Origin: Epilithonimonas sp. JDS
Lineage (GTDB): Bacteria > Bacteroidota > Bacteroidia > Flavobacteriales > Weeksellaceae
Length of the DNA: 64,000 nucleotides
Direction of reading: 5' to 3'
Assembly (NCBI RefSeq): GCF_021261315.1
Contig: NZ_JAJSAX010000003.1
Location: forward strand, 343,474 to 407,473
The translations under genes and the position numbers were made by a program. Shown piece after piece: positions 1 to 9,097 of the stretch. Each line of letters begins with the position of its first letter. Positions within the stretch are counted from its first letter, which is position 1. The notes under the pieces were generated by a model. That model saw only the letters and a list, made by a program, of their open reading frames with translations. It was not told the DNA's origin and ran no database searches.

Positions 1-33
1 ATGAAAAGTGTCTTTTTCATAAATCTATTCATT

Positions 34-63
34 AAAAAAGTTACCATTAAAATTAATGATAAC
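34..63 (-). terminator. Intrinsic terminator of the pectin degradation operon
   Basis: On the minus strand an 11-bp stem with one G-T mismatch (GTTATCATTAA pairing with TTAATGGTAAC) is followed by six T. It lies just past the stop codon of the last gene of the long minus-strand pectin operon. The stem is AT-rich, so its strength is uncertain. Nothing else is seen in bases 1-75. Confidence 0.55.
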
Positions 64-75
64 TTATAATTAAAA

Positions 76-813
76 TTATTTAATGTACTTTTCCAAGCCT
101 GTTTTCAAAGGCTTCAAAGCTTTCAAAGCTAGTTTTGCAACGGTCTCCGCACCTAGTTTTGACAAATGCGTATCGTCCTCTTTTCCTTTGGGATAATACT
201 CGACTTCGCCTTCTTTGAAATGCAGGTGAAGCAATTTTGATTTTTCCGGACCAGCCGCGATTTCCATTTGTTCTGTTAATAATTGCATATCGACAAAAGG
301 TACTTTCATATCGTCGGCTACCAATCTCACAACCAAAGGATAATTACCGTGCGTGTCCACCAAAACGCCATTCTCTGTGAAATCCCTTCTTACAATAGAG
401 GTCATCAGAATCGGTGTTGCTCCTTTTGCTCTGGTTTCGTTGACATATCTTTCCAGATTGGCTCTGTATTGCGTGTATGGATTGGTGAACTTCGTAGAAT
501 CTTTCACTTTCTGGTCGTTGTGACCAAATTGGATGACCACAAAGTCACCTTTCTTAAGTTGTTTTTCTACTTTGTCCCATCTACCTTCTGTGCGAAAACT
601 TTTGGAACTTCTGCCGTTCATTGCGTGGTTTTGAAGTTCGATTTCCGTGGTCAGAAATTGTGGAAGAACCTGTCCCCAGCCGTGTTCAGGATTTTTATCA
701 GGCTTATCTTTGTTTGCCATTGTAGAATCTCCAATGAGGAACAAGGTTGGTTTTTTCTGAGCAAATATCAACACTGAAAATAGAATTGATAAGCTTAAAA
801 GCAATTTTTTCAT
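76..813 (-). CDS. Rhamnogalacturonan acetylesterase-like SGNH hydrolase (CE12)
   Basis: Secreted esterase predicted to remove acetyl groups from pectin, by family probably from rhamnogalacturonan. I start it at the internal Met (813): the 245-residue product then opens with a signal peptide (MKKLLLSLSILFSVLIFAQ). The longer ORF to 903 adds a 30-residue leader that reads into a repeat and is probably untranslated. SGNH blocks are visible: GDST (Ser30), Gly67 in NGRSSKSF, GHND (Asn99), and DDTH near residues 213-216 giving the catalytic Asp and His. It is the last gene of the minus-strand pectin operon. The fold is secure; specificity for rhamnogalacturonan rather than another acetylated glycan rests on family and context. 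Confidence 0.88.
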   Translation of the reverse strand: MKKLLLSLSILFSVLIFAQKKPTLFLIGDSTMANKDKPDKNPEHGWGQVLPQFLTTEIELQNHAMNGRSSKSFRTEGRWDKVEKQLKKGDFVVIQFGHNDQKVKDSTKFTNPYTQYRANLERYVNETRAKGATPILMTSIVRRDFTENGVLVDTHGNYPLVVRLVADDMKVPFVDMQLLTEQMEIAAGPEKSKLLHLHFKEGEVEYYPKGKEDDTHLSKLGAETVAKLALKALKPLKTGLEKYIK

Positions 814-859
814 ATTAATTAAGATTACGAGCTTATTCAAAAATGCGTTTAATTCTTCA

Positions 860-991
860 CCACAAAAGTCACAAAAGAAAAAGTTTAAAAAATACTTTTC
901 CAAGAGGAAAAAAGAAAATTTATCATAACATTACCCTTATTTGAACTTTTGAAAGGCTTAAAAATCGTCATAACTTTTGTGACTTTTGTGG
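860..991. repeat. Dispersed inverted-repeat element, family F copy 1
   Basis: A perfect 18-bp inverted repeat bounds the element: CCACAAAAGTCACAAAAG at 860-877 and its reverse complement at 974-991. It lies between the CE12 and CE8 genes. A second copy with the same ends, and similar internal text in opposite orientation, occurs at 56119-56246. No ORF is inside. It looks like a short palindromic or MITE-like intergenic repeat. Confidence 0.75.
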
Positions 992-1017
992 TTAAATAAA
1001 AATTAAACAAAATATAA

Positions 1018-1986
1018 TTATTGTACAGGATTCCAGTCACCGAAAATCTTGTCGATGGTAAAATTTTTCACTTCTTTTTTGGTTAATTGATGAGACCAGG
1101 AAACTCTTTTCGAAATGTTTCCGCCTTCTCCTCTACTTCCAAACTCCGCATAGTAAACGGTTTTCTCTTTTTCCGGAAACATTGCGTCGCCTTTCCAAGG
1201 ATTCCAACCTTCTGGTAAAATGTGATTTCCCATTTCTGTATTAATGAAAACTGTACGGGCAAACGAGCGCCAAGGTCTTCCAAGAAAAACCTTTGTGATG
1301 CCGTCTTTTGCAATCAATTGACAATCGAAAAAGACAAACCCGAATTTCTTCCCCTGCTGTGTCGAAGCTGCTGTGATATACGAGTCAGCCAAACTTTTGA
1401 TGGTACAATTTTTAAAAATAACCGTCGCGGAACCAAAAATAAAATCCGTTGTTCCCTCGATGAAACAATTCTCAAAATATTGTCGGCTGTGATTTCCTGT
1501 TGCATAAACCGTATCTTGGCAACCCAAAATCTTTGAATCCTTAATGACAAACTTGTCGCCTTCCACGTGGAGAGAAACCGCCTGACCTTTGTTACACCAA
1601 GTATTCTGAATCGTCAAATTTGAAATTTTAACCTCATCCGCCATCACTAAAAGTGTGTAGGAATTGAAGGTCGTCATTTTCTCGTTCACAGCGTCAATTT
1701 TACCAGAATAATCATCATTAATGAGAATCGTATTCTCAGCGTTCTCGCCTTGCAACGTGACTTTGTGTTTGGAAGACGGAATGACGATTTTTTCTTTATA
1801 AGTTCCCGCTTTTATTTTGATTAAAGCTTCGCCCGGACCAAAATCCCTCAATGAATTGATTGCTTTCTGAATAGAAGTGAATTGTCCGCTTCCGTCCGAT
1901 GCCACATTAACTGTGATGTAAGGTGCAGTTTGAGCAAACAGAATTTGAACAAAAGCCATCATTAATATTGATAAAATCCGCTTCAT
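1018..1986 (-). CDS. Pectinesterase (CE8), secreted
   Basis: Removes methyl esters from homogalacturonan, exposing it to the PL1 lyase and GH28 in the same operon. The 322-residue protein has a signal peptide ending near LFAQ (residue 19) and a right-handed beta-helix. Family motifs are in order: GTYKEK (61-66), QAVSL (135-139), QDT with catalytic Asp158, DFIFG with catalytic Asp181, and GRPWR (236-240) with the substrate-binding Arg. Only 4 bp separate its start from the stop of the preceding hydrolase gene, so the two are cotranscribed. A second, clearly diverged CE8 lies upstream at 10156-11184; the pair may differ in pattern of attack or cell location. Confidence 0.93.
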   Translation of the reverse strand: MKRILSILMMAFVQILFAQTAPYITVNVASDGSGQFTSIQKAINSLRDFGPGEALIKIKAGTYKEKIVIPSSKHKVTLQGENAENTILINDDYSGKIDAVNEKMTTFNSYTLLVMADEVKISNLTIQNTWCNKGQAVSLHVEGDKFVIKDSKILGCQDTVYATGNHSRQYFENCFIEGTTDFIFGSATVIFKNCTIKSLADSYITAASTQQGKKFGFVFFDCQLIAKDGITKVFLGRPWRSFARTVFINTEMGNHILPEGWNPWKGDAMFPEKEKTVYYAEFGSRGEGGNISKRVSWSHQLTKKEVKNFTIDKIFGDWNPVQ

Positions 1987-1990
1987 AATT

Positions 1991-2899
1991 TTATTTTAAA
2001 GTTTTATCTAAAAACCGAACCGTCAAATCCAAAGTTTCCGTAAACCAAGGTTCTGCCGACCAGAATGAATGTGGTGTATCTTTGATTTCGTGAAATTCTG
2101 TAGCGATGTTGTACGATTTCAGTTTCTTCATCATATCGTCTCTTCCCGCGTGGAATCGTGCCTGGGAACTGTTGATGAAAATCGTTGGTGGCGTATTTTT
2201 ATCGACGAATTCCAGAGGTGAAGCTTCTTTCCAGTTTTTGAGATTGACATTTCTGTCACCATCCAACCAATAGGCTGCGTAAGTACTTTCCTCGGCTTCG
2301 GGATGAATGAAGGAAACAATGCCGTCCACATTCACAATCGCTTTGATTTTATTTTCCTTTCTTACGCCAACCAAAGTAGCGATTTGAGCACCGGCAGATT
2401 CTCCCAGAACTGCGATATTCTTTGAGTGTAATGAATATTTCTTTTTGTTTTTCTTTAAAAATTGGATTGCAGTTTCAACATCGTTGACTGCTGCAGGATA
2501 TTTTGCAACATCGGCCAATCTGTAGCCAACGGCAATCGCAACATAACCTTTCGACGCCAGTTCCTGAGCCATATATTTTTCGTTTTCCTTACTTCCTGAA
2601 ATCCATCCACCGCCGTGAACCATTGCAATTCCTGGATATTTTTTTGATCTATCGAGCGGATAATAGATATCTGCCTTCAAAGAAATACCATTGACGTTAG
2701 CATATTCCACATCTTTATCAACTCCGATGTTGGTCGGCGTTGGTCTATCGATAGGTGTGATGAAAGGATATTTTTTCTTATGTTTCTCGTACGTCGTTTC
2801 GTTGGTATAAGGAGTCGCATTCGGACGTGTGGTTTGTCCGAATGCAGATTTAGCTCCAAATAAGAAAAAAATAAGAAAATATAGTTTGTGAAAACCCAT
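1991..2899 (-). CDS. Secreted alpha/beta-hydrolase, probable pectin or sugar esterase
   Basis: An esterase of the BD-FAE / acetyl-esterase type, 302 residues, with a signal peptide (cleavage near AFGQ, residue 22). The oxyanion-hole motif HGGGW is at 95-99, the nucleophile elbow GESAG at 166-170 (Ser168), and the likely catalytic His is in DTPHSF (His277). The substrate cannot be read from the sequence. Placement between GH28 and CE8 suggests it removes acetyl, or less likely feruloyl, groups from pectin. It starts 11 bp after the GH28 stop. Confidence is high for the fold and low for the substrate. Confidence 0.82.
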   Translation of the reverse strand: MGFHKLYFLIFFLFGAKSAFGQTTRPNATPYTNETTYEKHKKKYPFITPIDRPTPTNIGVDKDVEYANVNGISLKADIYYPLDRSKKYPGIAMVHGGGWISGSKENEKYMAQELASKGYVAIAVGYRLADVAKYPAAVNDVETAIQFLKKNKKKYSLHSKNIAVLGESAGAQIATLVGVRKENKIKAIVNVDGIVSFIHPEAEESTYAAYWLDGDRNVNLKNWKEASPLEFVDKNTPPTIFINSSQARFHAGRDDMMKKLKSYNIATEFHEIKDTPHSFWSAEPWFTETLDLTVRFLDKTLK

Positions 2900-2910
2900 A
2901 TTAAAATTGA

Positions 2911-4581
2911 TTATTTGACAGCATTCTTAGCGACTTCTTTCGCTATTGTGATCTGTTCTTTTGCAACACTTTTAGGAAGTTTTACGGCTGTCGTTTTGTT
3001 TCCTAAAACCTTGATGGTTGGCTTGTTTGCAGATTCCAAAGTCAATCCAGAGATATCGACATTTTTGCTATTGTAAATGGTTGCACCAGTTCCGTCGCTG
3101 TACTTCAGTTTTACATTTTTAAGTGTGATTCCGTCTGCATCTACGATTGTAAGCGCTTTTTTGGTGTCGAAATTCGAATCTTCGATAGAGATATTTTTAA
3201 GGTTCATTTCGGATAATCCGCTCAACGCGATCGCTTCGTAGGAATTGGTAGCAGTGATATTTTTGAAGAATACATTTCTGAAGATCGGCGTTTCATCCGT
3301 CACTGGAATTTTTTTCTCGACTCTCTTCTCATCATCTGCACTTTGATCTTCCTCAATGATCGGCGAATTACCTTCGTAGAACATATTGAAGCCGATCACC
3401 TGCGCCGGAATGTTGATCATATCCACATTGCTGATCCAGATATTTTCCACAACACCGCCTCTACCTCTCGTCGTTTTGAAACGAAGTCCGATATCTGTTC
3501 CAATAAAAGTACAATCTGAAGCGTGAAGATTTCTTACACCGCCAGACATTTCGCTTCCGATCACGATTCCGCCGTGTGCGTGGTAAACTGTATTATTTTT
3601 GATGATGACATTTTCTGTCGGAACGCCTCTGTCACGTCCATCTTTATCTTTTCCGGATTTGATGCAGATCGCATCGTCACCAACGTCGAACGTATTATTA
3701 TAGATCAAAACATTTTTACAAGATTCCAAATCTAATCCATCGCCATTTTGAGAATACCAAGGATTTCTCACGTTTAGATTTCTCAAGATCAAATTGCTTG
3801 ACATCAATGGATGAAGGTTCCAAGCTGGCGAGTTCTGGAAAGTTGGTCCGTCCAGAAGCACTTTATCACAACTTACCAAACTTACCATCACGGGACGAAG
3901 GAAATCCTTTACTTTTTCCAGATCTGCTTTGGTTGTTAATTTCTCTGGGATATTAAAGTTTGCAGTGCTTGTAAATCCAAGTTTTGAACTTTCTGTTGGG
4001 AACCAGATCTTCTTATCATCAGACAAAACGCCACCTTTGGACAAAAGGTCTTTCCACTGTCCGTCGGTCATTTTTCCTCTTTTCACATATCGCCACGCAT
4101 CGCCGCTTCCGTCAATGACGCCATTTCCTGTGATGGCAATATTGGTGGCACCTTTTGCAGAGATCGGCGATTGACAACGGGTTGTGTTAAGACCTTCAAA
4201 ACTGACATCTACCAAAGGATAATCTGCAAAATCTCTACTGAAGATGATCATTGCGCCATCTTCCAAATGCAGATTGACATTGCTTTGAAGAACAATTGGA
4301 CCCGTCATCCAGATTCCTCTTGGAACAATTACTTTTCCACCACCTTTTTGATTGATGCTTGTAATTGCTTTTTTGAAAGCTTCTGTATTTTTAACATTTG
4401 TTCCGGCAATGGCGCCAAAATCTTTGATGCTCACGGACCTTGCAGGAAAAGATGTTTCTGTGACAGTTGGCATTTTGAACTCCACATTTTTGTAGATATC
4501 CGCCATTTGCGTTTGTGCAAAACTGTTTGCCGAAAATAACGTTGCCAAGCTTAAGGCTAATAATTTAATCGATTTCTTCAT
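2911..4581 (-). CDS. Polygalacturonase-like glycoside hydrolase (GH28)
   Basis: Hydrolyses galacturonosyl linkages in pectin, probably in the periplasm. The 556-residue protein has a signal peptide ending near FAQ (residue 23), a short N-terminal beta domain opening with the SIKDFGA motif (51-57), and a beta-helix. The GH28 catalytic blocks are all present: NGDGLD (279-284), GDD (301-303), HGG (336-338) and RFK (367-369). About 120 extra residues after the usual core (from about 440) continue the beta-helix repeats. It could be an exo-polygalacturonase or a rhamnogalacturonan-active GH28; the sequence alone does not decide. Confidence 0.92.
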   Translation of the reverse strand: MKKSIKLLALSLATLFSANSFAQTQMADIYKNVEFKMPTVTETSFPARSVSIKDFGAIAGTNVKNTEAFKKAITSINQKGGGKVIVPRGIWMTGPIVLQSNVNLHLEDGAMIIFSRDFADYPLVDVSFEGLNTTRCQSPISAKGATNIAITGNGVIDGSGDAWRYVKRGKMTDGQWKDLLSKGGVLSDDKKIWFPTESSKLGFTSTANFNIPEKLTTKADLEKVKDFLRPVMVSLVSCDKVLLDGPTFQNSPAWNLHPLMSSNLILRNLNVRNPWYSQNGDGLDLESCKNVLIYNNTFDVGDDAICIKSGKDKDGRDRGVPTENVIIKNNTVYHAHGGIVIGSEMSGGVRNLHASDCTFIGTDIGLRFKTTRGRGGVVENIWISNVDMINIPAQVIGFNMFYEGNSPIIEEDQSADDEKRVEKKIPVTDETPIFRNVFFKNITATNSYEAIALSGLSEMNLKNISIEDSNFDTKKALTIVDADGITLKNVKLKYSDGTGATIYNSKNVDISGLTLESANKPTIKVLGNKTTAVKLPKSVAKEQITIAKEVAKNAVK

Positions 4582-4637
4582 TATTATTTAGATTTTAGAA
4601 TCGAGAACCGAGATCCTGGATTTTATTTTAATTAATT

Positions 4638-6281
4638 TTATTTTTTAGTGATTCGGAAAAAGTCAAAATCTGCGTAACCGCCTCTTGCAACCTTTGCATC
4701 GCTCACAGAATAGATCCCGACTTTCGCGCCGATCCATTTTCCTGGTTTTGCCTGAAATTTTTCGCCAATATTGGTAAACGTCTTTCCATTTTCGCTGTAG
4801 CTGAATGTGCAGATCCCGTTTGGTTCGCTCACATTGACCTTCAGGTAAGCTTCGTTAGATTTTAATTTTATTTCATTAATAATCTTCTCCTCGCCACCTT
4901 TTTCAGCTTTGGGCGCCTTTCTCAATTGAAGATAATATCCATCTGGTTTATTGGTGATGACGAGTGAAGCGTGGTCTGTTCCCATCACCAAAAGTCCGGC
5001 AACTTTTCCTTCTTTGGCTTCCTCTGGGAATAGTTTCACTTTGGTTGTCGACACAAAGTCAGGTGCAGGGAATTTCTGCGTCAAAAGATTCGGAACATTC
5101 CAAAGATTCTTTTCACCTTCTGGAACTTTCATTGAGAACAATCTCAAATGATCTTTTCCCGGAATTTTCGCAGACCAAACCACATTTTCGTTGGCGCTCC
5201 ATTGCCATTGCAATCCGATCTTATCATCATTGAATTCATCAGATTCTGCAGGCGTTTCTATAGGGAAGGGTTTACCGACGTTTGGTTTTTTATAAGTCAA
5301 AACCGGTTCACCGATCCCATTGTTATCTGTATCGATTCCCATCACAGGCCAGTCCTTTTCCCACTTCATCGGCTGCAGATGGACAAGTCTTCCGCCCGCA
5401 TCCACATCCTGAAAATGGTAAAACCAATCCTCACCTTTCTGTGTGTCCACCCAAGCACCTTGATGTGGACCGTTGATCTTGGATTTCCCTTGTTCCAAAA
5501 CGATTTTTTCTTCGTAAGGACCGTAAATATTTTTTGACCTTAATATCAATTGCCAACCAGTCGCCACGCCACCAGCCGGAGCAAAGATGTAATAATAGCC
5601 GTTTCTTTTATACATTTTCGGACCTTCAACTGTCGGATGCGCGTCGTGACCATCGAAAACGTGAATGCCTTTGTCCAAAACTTTGGTTCCTTCAGGATTC
5701 ATTTTATTTAAGGTCAAAATACTTTTGACGCCTGCTCTGCTTCCTGCCCAACCGTGAACAAGATAAGCATCGCCATTGTCATCCCAAAACGGGCAAGAAT
5801 CAATTAACCCTTTTCCTTCCATTACCAAAACGGGTTCGTCCCATTTTCCCAATGGATCTTTGGTTTTCACCATATAAATTCCAAAATCCGGGTCGCCCCA
5901 ATAGATGTAGAATTCACCTTTGTGAAAACGGATACTTGGCGCCCAGACGGCATCACCTCTTCTTGGAACAGAAAAATGTTCCTTAGGCAAAACGTCCTGA
6001 ATCGCATAGTTGACCAGTTTCCAATTGACCATATCTTTGGAATGCAGGATTGGCAAACCTGGTGCCTCGTTGAAGCTGGAAGCGGTCATATAATAATCGT
6101 CGCCAACACGGATTGCGTCTGGATCAGAATAATCTGAATACAAAACCGGATTTTTATAATTTCCATTTCCTAGGTCAGAAACCCAAACTTCTGAAACGTA
6201 AGGTTTCGCCTTCTGTGCATCCAAATAATTGATTGACAAGGCAAACAATGAAAGGATGATATGTTTTTTACTGATTCTCAA
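4638..6281 (-). CDS. GH43 family glycoside hydrolase
   Basis: A five-bladed-propeller hydrolase, 547 residues, with a signal peptide (cleavage after about LDAQ, residue 23). The catalytic base is in YSDPDA (51-56), the pKa-modulating Asp in IDSCPFWDD near 160, and the acid Glu in TVEGPK near 218. A C-terminal beta-sandwich starts near residue 350 (EFNDDKIGLQWQW), as in GH43 proteins with a DUF1349-like or GH43_C2 module. In a pectin locus such enzymes usually trim arabinose or galactose side chains, so alpha-L-arabinofuranosidase or exo-galactanase activity is the reasonable expectation. The linkage is not determined. Confidence 0.88.
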   Translation of the reverse strand: MRISKKHIILSLFALSINYLDAQKAKPYVSEVWVSDLGNGNYKNPVLYSDYSDPDAIRVGDDYYMTASSFNEAPGLPILHSKDMVNWKLVNYAIQDVLPKEHFSVPRRGDAVWAPSIRFHKGEFYIYWGDPDFGIYMVKTKDPLGKWDEPVLVMEGKGLIDSCPFWDDNGDAYLVHGWAGSRAGVKSILTLNKMNPEGTKVLDKGIHVFDGHDAHPTVEGPKMYKRNGYYYIFAPAGGVATGWQLILRSKNIYGPYEEKIVLEQGKSKINGPHQGAWVDTQKGEDWFYHFQDVDAGGRLVHLQPMKWEKDWPVMGIDTDNNGIGEPVLTYKKPNVGKPFPIETPAESDEFNDDKIGLQWQWSANENVVWSAKIPGKDHLRLFSMKVPEGEKNLWNVPNLLTQKFPAPDFVSTTKVKLFPEEAKEGKVAGLLVMGTDHASLVITNKPDGYYLQLRKAPKAEKGGEEKIINEIKLKSNEAYLKVNVSEPNGICTFSYSENGKTFTNIGEKFQAKPGKWIGAKVGIYSVSDAKVARGGYADFDFFRITKK

Positions 6282-6300
6282 ATTCTTATTTTTTAATTTA

Positions 6301-6382
6301 TACAGGTTTTACACCGTAATTAATGTCTCTTCCATCGGGTTTCACCCAACGCTACTAATATTTCGCCCTTTCAGGGCTTTTT
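6301..6382. repeat. Dispersed hairpin repeat (GCCCTGAAAGGGC type), family E
   Basis: Between the GH105 and GH43 genes lies a hairpin GCCCTTTCAGGGC (6365-6377), a short inverted repeat GGGTTTCACCC, and a CAGGTTTTACACC stretch. I recall elements with GCCCTGAAAGGGC plus GGGTGAAACCC from many Flavobacteriia genomes as intergenic repeats; that is memory, not a search. A related hairpin is at 11209-11242. It is not followed by T on the minus strand, so it is not a simple terminator. Confidence 0.55.
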
Positions 6383-6392
6383 GAAATTTAAT

Positions 6393-7646
6393 TTACTTTT
6401 CGAATTCCAAACTTGCGAGGATGAATGGTCCGGTTCCTTTTGGATCGTTGGAGCGAATCTCTTCGTTGACATAATATTCATAAGTTCCGCTTCTATATGG
6501 TTTTCCGCCTAAGCCTGCTACCGCACAACATCTGTTCAAATTGACAACGCCATTTTCATCTACAGAGATCAGATTTTTCAGGATGCCGTCGTAGCCTTTT
6601 TGAGCAACTGCTTTATAAGACTTTGGCAAGTAACCTTTGTTGACAGCCTTGATCATGGTGTAAACAAACATCGATGACGCTGAAGCTTCCGTGTAATTTC
6701 CTTTTTCGCCGCCTTTGTCCAAAACCTGATACCAAAGTCCGGTTTCCTGATCCTGAACTTTGATGATCGCATCTGTGTAAGACTTGATGTAACCAATGAT
6801 CTTAGCTCTTCCCGGATGGTCTTTTGGCAAGAAATCCAAAACATCTACCATTGCCATTCCGTACCAACCCATCGCTCTTCCCCAGAAATTGGGAGAAAGT
6901 CCGGTTTCCTTGTTTGCCCAGGCCTGCTCTTTGCTCTCGTCCCAAGCGTGGTACAGCAATCCTGTTTTCGGATCTTTTAAATGTTTTTGAATCAGATCAA
7001 ATTGGTTGACCACGTCGTTGTATGCTTTGTCAGCTTCCGCACCTTTGCTGAATTCTTTGGTATAATTTGCATAAAAAGGCTCACCCATGTACAGACCGTC
7101 CAGCCACATCTGGTGCGGATAGATCTTCTTGTGCCAGAAACCGCCTTCTTTGGTTCTAGGCATTGTTTCGATCTGGTAACGAAGCGTTTGAAGCGCTTTC
7201 AAATATTTTGGTTTTTTCTCTTTTCCGTAAAGATAAAGAAGGACGTTTCCACAATTCAGGTAATCGATATTGTGTTTGTCGAGTTCGTAGCTTACGATGC
7301 TTCCGTCCTCTTTTACCATCGTGTCGCCAAAGTTGCTGATGTACTCATAATATTCTTTGTTTCCTGTTTTGGCGTACAGCTGTTCTGCACCTTCCAATAC
7401 TATGGCTGCCGGGTAAGCCCATCTTGGTTCTTTGTTGAAATCCAACATCCAAGCTTTTGGGAAACGGTTCATCTCGGAAAGGAGCATTCTCTCGGACCAT
7501 TTCAGATTGGTTGGAACTACTTTTCTGGATTGTGACGTTTCTGTTTTGGTATTTGAAGCTGCTGCCGATTTTGTTTGAGCACAAGAAAGGAACAATCCTG
7601 AAGCGAAAGCTGCGATGGATAATACTTTAAGGGTTTGAAATTTCAT
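6393..7646 (-). CDS. GH105 unsaturated rhamnogalacturonyl hydrolase, lipoprotein form
   Basis: Cleaves the unsaturated uronic acid from oligosaccharides made by pectate lyase, feeding KdgF and KduI. I start at the Met at 7646 (417 residues); the 12 extra upstream codons are not needed. The product has a lipobox, LFLSC, so it is probably a membrane-anchored lipoprotein. GH105 motifs: WLDGLYMGEPF with the catalytic Asp, HAWDESK, and GRAMGWYGMAMVD. The C-terminal NRCCAVAGLGG block is also conserved in the neighbouring paralogue. It is nearly collinear with the gene at 7826-9085, so the pair is a tandem duplication. Confidence 0.92.
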   Translation of the reverse strand: MKFQTLKVLSIAAFASGLFLSCAQTKSAAASNTKTETSQSRKVVPTNLKWSERMLLSEMNRFPKAWMLDFNKEPRWAYPAAIVLEGAEQLYAKTGNKEYYEYISNFGDTMVKEDGSIVSYELDKHNIDYLNCGNVLLYLYGKEKKPKYLKALQTLRYQIETMPRTKEGGFWHKKIYPHQMWLDGLYMGEPFYANYTKEFSKGAEADKAYNDVVNQFDLIQKHLKDPKTGLLYHAWDESKEQAWANKETGLSPNFWGRAMGWYGMAMVDVLDFLPKDHPGRAKIIGYIKSYTDAIIKVQDQETGLWYQVLDKGGEKGNYTEASASSMFVYTMIKAVNKGYLPKSYKAVAQKGYDGILKNLISVDENGVVNLNRCCAVAGLGGKPYRSGTYEYYVNEEIRSNDPKGTGPFILASLEFEK

Positions 7647-7720
7647 ATTGCTTTTATTTTTTTTTATTTTTTGAATGAACAAAAATTCTGTAAACGAAAC
7701 CTTTTTTTATCTGGAAACCT

Positions 7721-7808
7721 GCAGCCTACTTCGACAAGCTCAGCATAAACTCATTGAGTGGATCCCGATGTAAAATCGGGAGGGAGTGGCAGACGGATTA
7801 AGCTGCCC
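7721..7808 (+). repeat. Interspersed palindromic element, family A copy 1
   Basis: Starts GCAGCC and ends GCTGCC, enclosing the hairpin TCCCGAT-GTAAA-ATCGGGA. Compared with copy 3 (34293-34357) it carries an extra inner piece, CTTCGACAAGCTCAGCATAA, near the left end. It sits between the two GH105 genes in the minus-strand operon. Copy 2, with the same extra piece, is inverted at 27247-27333 in the plus-strand arm, so both have the same orientation relative to transcription. Confidence 0.8.
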
Positions 7809-7825
7809 AAATAATTCTTACCATC

Positions 7826-9085
7826 TTATTTTTCAAATTCCAGACTTGCCAAGATGAACGGTCCGGTTCCCTTTGCATCGTTGGAACGGATCTGCTCATT
7901 GACATAATATTCGTAGCTGCCATCACGGTAAGGTTTTCCGCCCAAACCTGCTACAGCACAACATTTGTTGAGATTGACCACGCCATTTTCATCCACTGTG
8001 ATCAGATCTTTGATGATACCGTCATAACCTTTCTTCGCTGCTGCTTTGTAAGATTTTGGCAAATAACCTTTGTTGACCGACTTGATCATCGTGTAGACAA
8101 ACATTGCGGAAGCCGTTGCCTCTTCATAATTGCCGTTTGCCAATGGCTTGTCCAAAACCTGATACCACAGACCTGATTTTTTGTCCTGATATTTGATCAC
8201 AGCGTCTGAGAAGGATTTGATGTAGGAAATGATCCTTGCTCTTCCGGGATGATCTTTTGGTAAATAGTCCAAAACGTCGACCATCGCCATTCCGTACCAG
8301 CCCATTGCACGACCCCAGAAATTAGGAGAAAGTCCAGTCTGTTTGTCAGCCCAAGCCTGCTCTTTGCTCTCGTCCCAAGCGTGGTAAAGCAATCCCGTTT
8401 TTTTATCCAAAAGATTTTTCTGAACGGAATCAAACTGCATTACAATATCATCATAGGCTTTTGTAGCATCAGCTCCTTTCGTAAAATCTTTGGTATAATG
8501 CGTGTAGAAAGGCATTCCCATATACAGTCCATCCAACCAAACTTGATTAGGATATATTTTTTTGTGCCAGAAAGAGCCTTCATTGGTTCTGGGTTGTCCG
8601 TCGATTTGTAGACGAAGCGTTTGAAGGGCTTTCAGGTATTTTTCTTTTTTCTCTTTTTCGTAAAGATAAAGCAATACATTTCCACTATTCAAAAGGTCGA
8701 TGTTGTACTTTTCCAGTTCGTAGGAAACGATGGTTCCGTCTTCTTTGACCAATTTTTCGCCGAAGCTGCTGATGTAATTGTAGTATTCTTTTTTGCCGGT
8801 ATTTGCGTAGACTTGCTCAGCAGCATCTAAAACGATGGCTGCGGGATAGGTCCATTTTGGGCTTTTGCTGAAGTCGAGCATCCAGGATTCCGGGAAACGG
8901 TTCATCTCGGAAAGGAGCATTCTTTCCGACCATTTCAGGTTTGTGGGAACTACTTTTCCGGATCTTGAAGTTTCAGTTTTCGATTTTGGAGCTTCTATTG
9001 TTTTTGTCTGCGCAGAAGCCAGGAACATTCCTGAACTTAGAACTGCGAAAGTGTATATCTTTAACTTACTATTAATAAAATTCAT
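7826..9085 (-). CDS. GH105 unsaturated rhamnogalacturonyl hydrolase, soluble form
   Basis: Second GH105, 419 residues, sharing long identical blocks with the downstream paralogue, including KVVPTNLKWSERMLLSEMNR, WLDGLYMG, HAWDESKEQAWA and NFWGRAMGWYGMAMVDVLD. The signal peptide ends MFLASAQT: the lipobox Cys of its twin is Ala here, so it should be soluble in the periplasm or exported. The catalytic Asp in DGLYM is kept. The two copies may therefore do related chemistry in different places, or differ in oligosaccharide preference. The start follows directly from the signal peptide. Confidence 0.92.
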   Translation of the reverse strand: MNFINSKLKIYTFAVLSSGMFLASAQTKTIEAPKSKTETSRSGKVVPTNLKWSERMLLSEMNRFPESWMLDFSKSPKWTYPAAIVLDAAEQVYANTGKKEYYNYISSFGEKLVKEDGTIVSYELEKYNIDLLNSGNVLLYLYEKEKKEKYLKALQTLRLQIDGQPRTNEGSFWHKKIYPNQVWLDGLYMGMPFYTHYTKDFTKGADATKAYDDIVMQFDSVQKNLLDKKTGLLYHAWDESKEQAWADKQTGLSPNFWGRAMGWYGMAMVDVLDYLPKDHPGRARIISYIKSFSDAVIKYQDKKSGLWYQVLDKPLANGNYEEATASAMFVYTMIKSVNKGYLPKSYKAAAKKGYDGIIKDLITVDENGVVNLNKCCAVAGLGGKPYRDGSYEYYVNEQIRSNDAKGTGPFILASLEFEK

Positions 9086-9097
9086 TGGTTTGAAAAT

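Noticed and set aside
814..903. Upstream 30-codon extension of the CE12 gene.
   Set aside because: The signal peptide begins at the internal Met; the extension reads into inverted-repeat family F and has no signal or motif.
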